A stretch of DNA of 7,395 bases from Lachnospiraceae bacterium (GTDB lineage Bacteria; Bacillota; Clostridia; Lachnospirales; Lachnospiraceae): the NCBI GenBank assembly GCA_017461685.1, contig JAFTXF010000112.1, positions 1 through 7,395 of the forward strand, given 5' to 3'. Made by a program: the position numbers and the translations under genes. Below are positions 6,271-7,395 of the stretch, piece after piece (position 1 is the stretch's first letter; the number at the start of each line of letters is the position of its first letter). Below the pieces are notes generated by a model that did not search any database, was not told the origin of the DNA, and saw only the letters and a list, made by a program, of their open reading frames with translations.

Positions 6271-7088
6271 AAATAGAAATTTATTTAGATACTTTATTTT
6301 TTATGAACCTGGTTATAAATCTCTGGATTTTAAAACTATTAAAGCAGAGATTTTTGCTGGACACAAAGGGCTGTAGAATCTGGGGAGCCGCCGGATTGGG
6401 AGCGGCAATATACATAAGCCTTTTTTTTATTCCATTATTTATACCGGTAGGAGGTATATTGCTGCAGATTATGGCCGTGGCTTTGTCTGTTCCGGTGATG
6501 TCTGCCCTTATTTTGACAAAAAGAAAAAGGCATCTATGGAAGAAGGTAATGCTGCAGGGCTTTACTTATAGCTTTATGATAGCAGGCGTTCTGAGAGCAG
6601 TCCTTTATAAGTGGAAACTTTTTGCAGGGCAGGAAATAACGGTATTTGCGGTGCTACTGGGCGTGTACGTATGGGTGCAGACAGAAAGCTTTTTGCTTCG
6701 CAAAGGCAGACTGCTCTCCCACAAAAACGTATGCCTGGCTGTGATAAACAGTGCAGGTATGGAAACAAAGGTGAAGGCTCTGCTAGATACGGGCAATAGC
6801 CTTTTAGAGCCTATCAGCAAAAAACCGGTCTGTCTGGTAGAGGAGGAACTTCTTGCACGCATTACTCTGGAAAATCCCCTGTTTTACCGGGCCATACCTT
6901 TCCGCAGCGTGGGCTGCGAGCAGGGCATTCTGTACGGCGTAGAAATTCCTGAACTTACCATTATAAACGGAGAGCAATGCTACACGGCTACCAACGTAAT
7001 CTGCGCCGGCGTACCCCATAAACTCTCCCACAAAAACACCTACCGGATGATACTGCACCCGGCCCTGTGCACGGAAGAAAACAAATAG
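6267..7088 (+). CDS. spoIIGA: SpoIIGA, sporulation sigma-E processing protease
   Basis: Membrane-embedded aspartic protease that, in the mother cell after asymmetric division, cleaves the pro-sequence from pro-sigma-E in response to forespore SpoIIR. From ATG 6267 the product is 273 residues (B. subtilis has 309). It begins MEIEIYLDTLFFMNLVIN, resembling the family's MKIYLDVIWLLNF start. About five hydrophobic segments fill the N-terminal half, followed by a cytoplasmic protease domain with LLDTGNSLLEP: Asp174 in DTGN corresponds to the catalytic Asp183 (DSGN) of B. subtilis. The C-terminus has the family's MILHP motif. GGAGAGG (6255-6261) is 5 bases ahead of this ATG; an upstream in-frame TTG at 6183 would add 28 unrelated residues, overlap the terminator T-run, and is rejected. 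Isolated from ftsZ by the terminator. The usual next gene, sigE, does not start within the remaining 300 bases. Confidence 0.93.
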   Translation: MEIEIYLDTLFFMNLVINLWILKLLKQRFLLDTKGCRIWGAAGLGAAIYISLFFIPLFIPVGGILLQIMAVALSVPVMSALILTKRKRHLWKKVMLQGFTYSFMIAGVLRAVLYKWKLFAGQEITVFAVLLGVYVWVQTESFLLRKGRLLSHKNVCLAVINSAGMETKVKALLDTGNSLLEPISKKPVCLVEEELLARITLENPLFYRAIPFRSVGCEQGILYGVEIPELTIINGEQCYTATNVICAGVPHKLSHKNTYRMILHPALCTEENK

Positions 7089-7138
7089 GATACAAAGGAT
7101 GAACTTAGAAGAAGTTAGTATGAAGAAGTAAAGTATCC
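7088..7138. repeat. Small repeats just after spoIIGA
   Basis: GGATAC (7088-7093, its first G being the last base of the stop codon) has a perfect inverted copy GTATCC at 7133-7138. Between them GAAGAAGT occurs twice, at 7108 and 7122, as part of a roughly 14-base imperfect tandem repeat. There is no T-run, so this is not an intrinsic terminator. A 10-codon ORF (ATG 7099 to TAA 7131) also lies here but has no supporting evidence. Confidence 0.3.
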
Positions 7139-7139
7139 A

Positions 7140-7338
7140 GTTGTGAAAATCCGTGGTCTGCCGTCCGGGAGGTAAATCTATTTCGGCGCAGGGGCCTTGA
7201 AAAGCGCCGGTCCTTAGCGAAGCAAGGCACATAGTGCCGCAGTCTGAGCTTAGTACCGTTGCGTTTTTCATGGAACGAGAGTGCCCTGAGACGGAATATA
7301 TTTTACTTCGTACTGCATCCCCATAGTTCCGCCGATAC
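7140..7338 (+). ncRNA. Unrecognised structured non-coding stretch; possible RNA element or mobile-element end
   Basis: No convincing coding frame crosses this region, yet it holds a dense set of hairpins. CGGCGC (7184-7189) pairs with GCGCCG (7204-7209). CCTT-A-GC (7212-7218) pairs with GC-AAGG (7222-7227) over a GAA loop with one bulge. GGCAC (7226-7230) pairs with GTGCC (7234-7238) over an ATA loop; it shares two bases with the previous stem, so these two are alternatives. CGTT (7262-7265) pairs with AACG (7274-7277). GCAGT (7239-7243) pairs with ACTGC (7312-7316), closing a larger domain. By eye it is more GC-rich than the surrounding gaps. I do not recognise it as a T-box, tmRNA, RNase P, SRP RNA or common riboswitch. 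Position before a well-translated ORF would suit a leader RNA, or the non-coding end of an insertion element. Strand is assumed from the downstream gene. Confidence 0.3.
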
Positions 7339-7362
7339 ATGGCAAAAAAGGAGGAGTATGAA

Positions 7363-7395
7363 ATGTTGTTGGCAAGGGAAATGAAAAGAACCATA
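7363..7395 (+). CDS. Start of an unidentified gene (3' truncated)
   Basis: Eleven codons (MLLAREMKRTI) run off the window end. The strong AGGAGGAG at 7349-7356, with its GGAGG core 8 bases from the ATG at 7363, makes a real start here likely. An in-frame ATG at 7339 would give an eight-residue longer start (MAKKEEYE...) but has no binding site of its own. The residues do not look like the beginning of sigma-E, the gene normally next to spoIIGA. They are too few to assign a family: a transposase, a phage-type or a hypothetical protein are all possible. Confidence 0.5.
   Translation, partial: MLLAREMKRTI

Noticed and set aside
6245..6376. 43-codon ORF with a Shine-Dalgarno-like GGAGAAGG, overlapping the spoIIGA start in another frame
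   Set aside because: The ATG overlaps the proposed -10 box, the product has no features, and it exists because of the local duplication. Kept only as a possible decoy within a finding.
7099..7131. 10-codon ORF (MNLEEVSMKK) after spoIIGA as a possible leader peptide
   Set aside because: It has only a weak ribosome binding site, contains no run of regulatory codons, and is not followed by a terminator/antiterminator pair.
7270..7330. T-box leader, prompted by GTGCC and ACGG fragments
   Set aside because: The conserved T-box antiterminator sequence (AGGGTGGNACCGCG) is absent, and there is no terminator ahead of the gene.
7140..7362. Group II intron 5' end or IscB omega RNA with its protein
   Set aside because: No GUGYG-type intron start is seen and the non-coding part is short for an intron before its ORF. 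The N-terminus MLLAREMKRTI does not match the IscB PLMP-type start. Neither can be fully excluded because the ORF is truncated.
6804..7394. 196-codon open frame on the - strand over the end of spoIIGA and the downstream gap
   Set aside because: A third of it is antisense to the spoIIGA protease domain, the remainder lacks recognisable motifs, and the downstream gene start runs on the opposite strand.

Overview
The window is a stretch of the division and cell wall (dcw) gene cluster of an endospore-forming, low-to-moderate GC Firmicute, most likely a Clostridia member of the Lachnospiraceae type. This rests on gene order, strong AGGAGG-type ribosome binding sites, GTG and TTG starts, close similarity to Bacillus/Clostridium FtsZ and DivIB, and the sporulation protease gene spoIIGA directly after ftsZ. 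The family-level placement is inference from gene content, not from a search. All genes are on the + strand.

Layout: the 3' end of mraY (1-153); murD (217-1581); a SEDS glycosyltransferase gene, ftsW or spoVE (1602-2792); murA (2859-4109); divIB/ftsQ (4102-4857, overlapping murA by 8 bases); ftsZ (4959-6119, TTG start); a strong intrinsic terminator (6148-6184); spoIIGA (6267-7088); then about 270 bases with no convincing gene but several hairpins; and the first 11 codons of an unrecognised gene with a strong ribosome binding site (7363 to the window end).

The genes form two functional blocks. MurA makes the first committed peptidoglycan precursor, MurD adds D-glutamate, MraY makes lipid I, and the SEDS protein polymerises lipid II. 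DivIB and FtsZ belong to the divisome. mraY to divIB reads as one polycistronic unit. ftsZ has its own well-formed sigma-A type promoter in an A/T-rich gap (TTGATA, 17 bases, TAGAAT) and probably also receives readthrough. The terminator isolates the vegetative block from spoIIGA, which has a separate candidate promoter of the Spo0A-activated, long-spacer kind known from Bacillus subtilis spoIIG.

The main points of interest are the candidate Spo0A-type spoIIGA promoter, a hairpin over the ftsZ ribosome binding site, the missing murG/murB/ftsA genes at their usual positions, and the structured non-coding stretch after spoIIGA. The usual partner gene sigE does not begin there. That stretch may be a non-coding RNA or the end of a mobile element, but I do not recognise it and the window ends too soon to decide.
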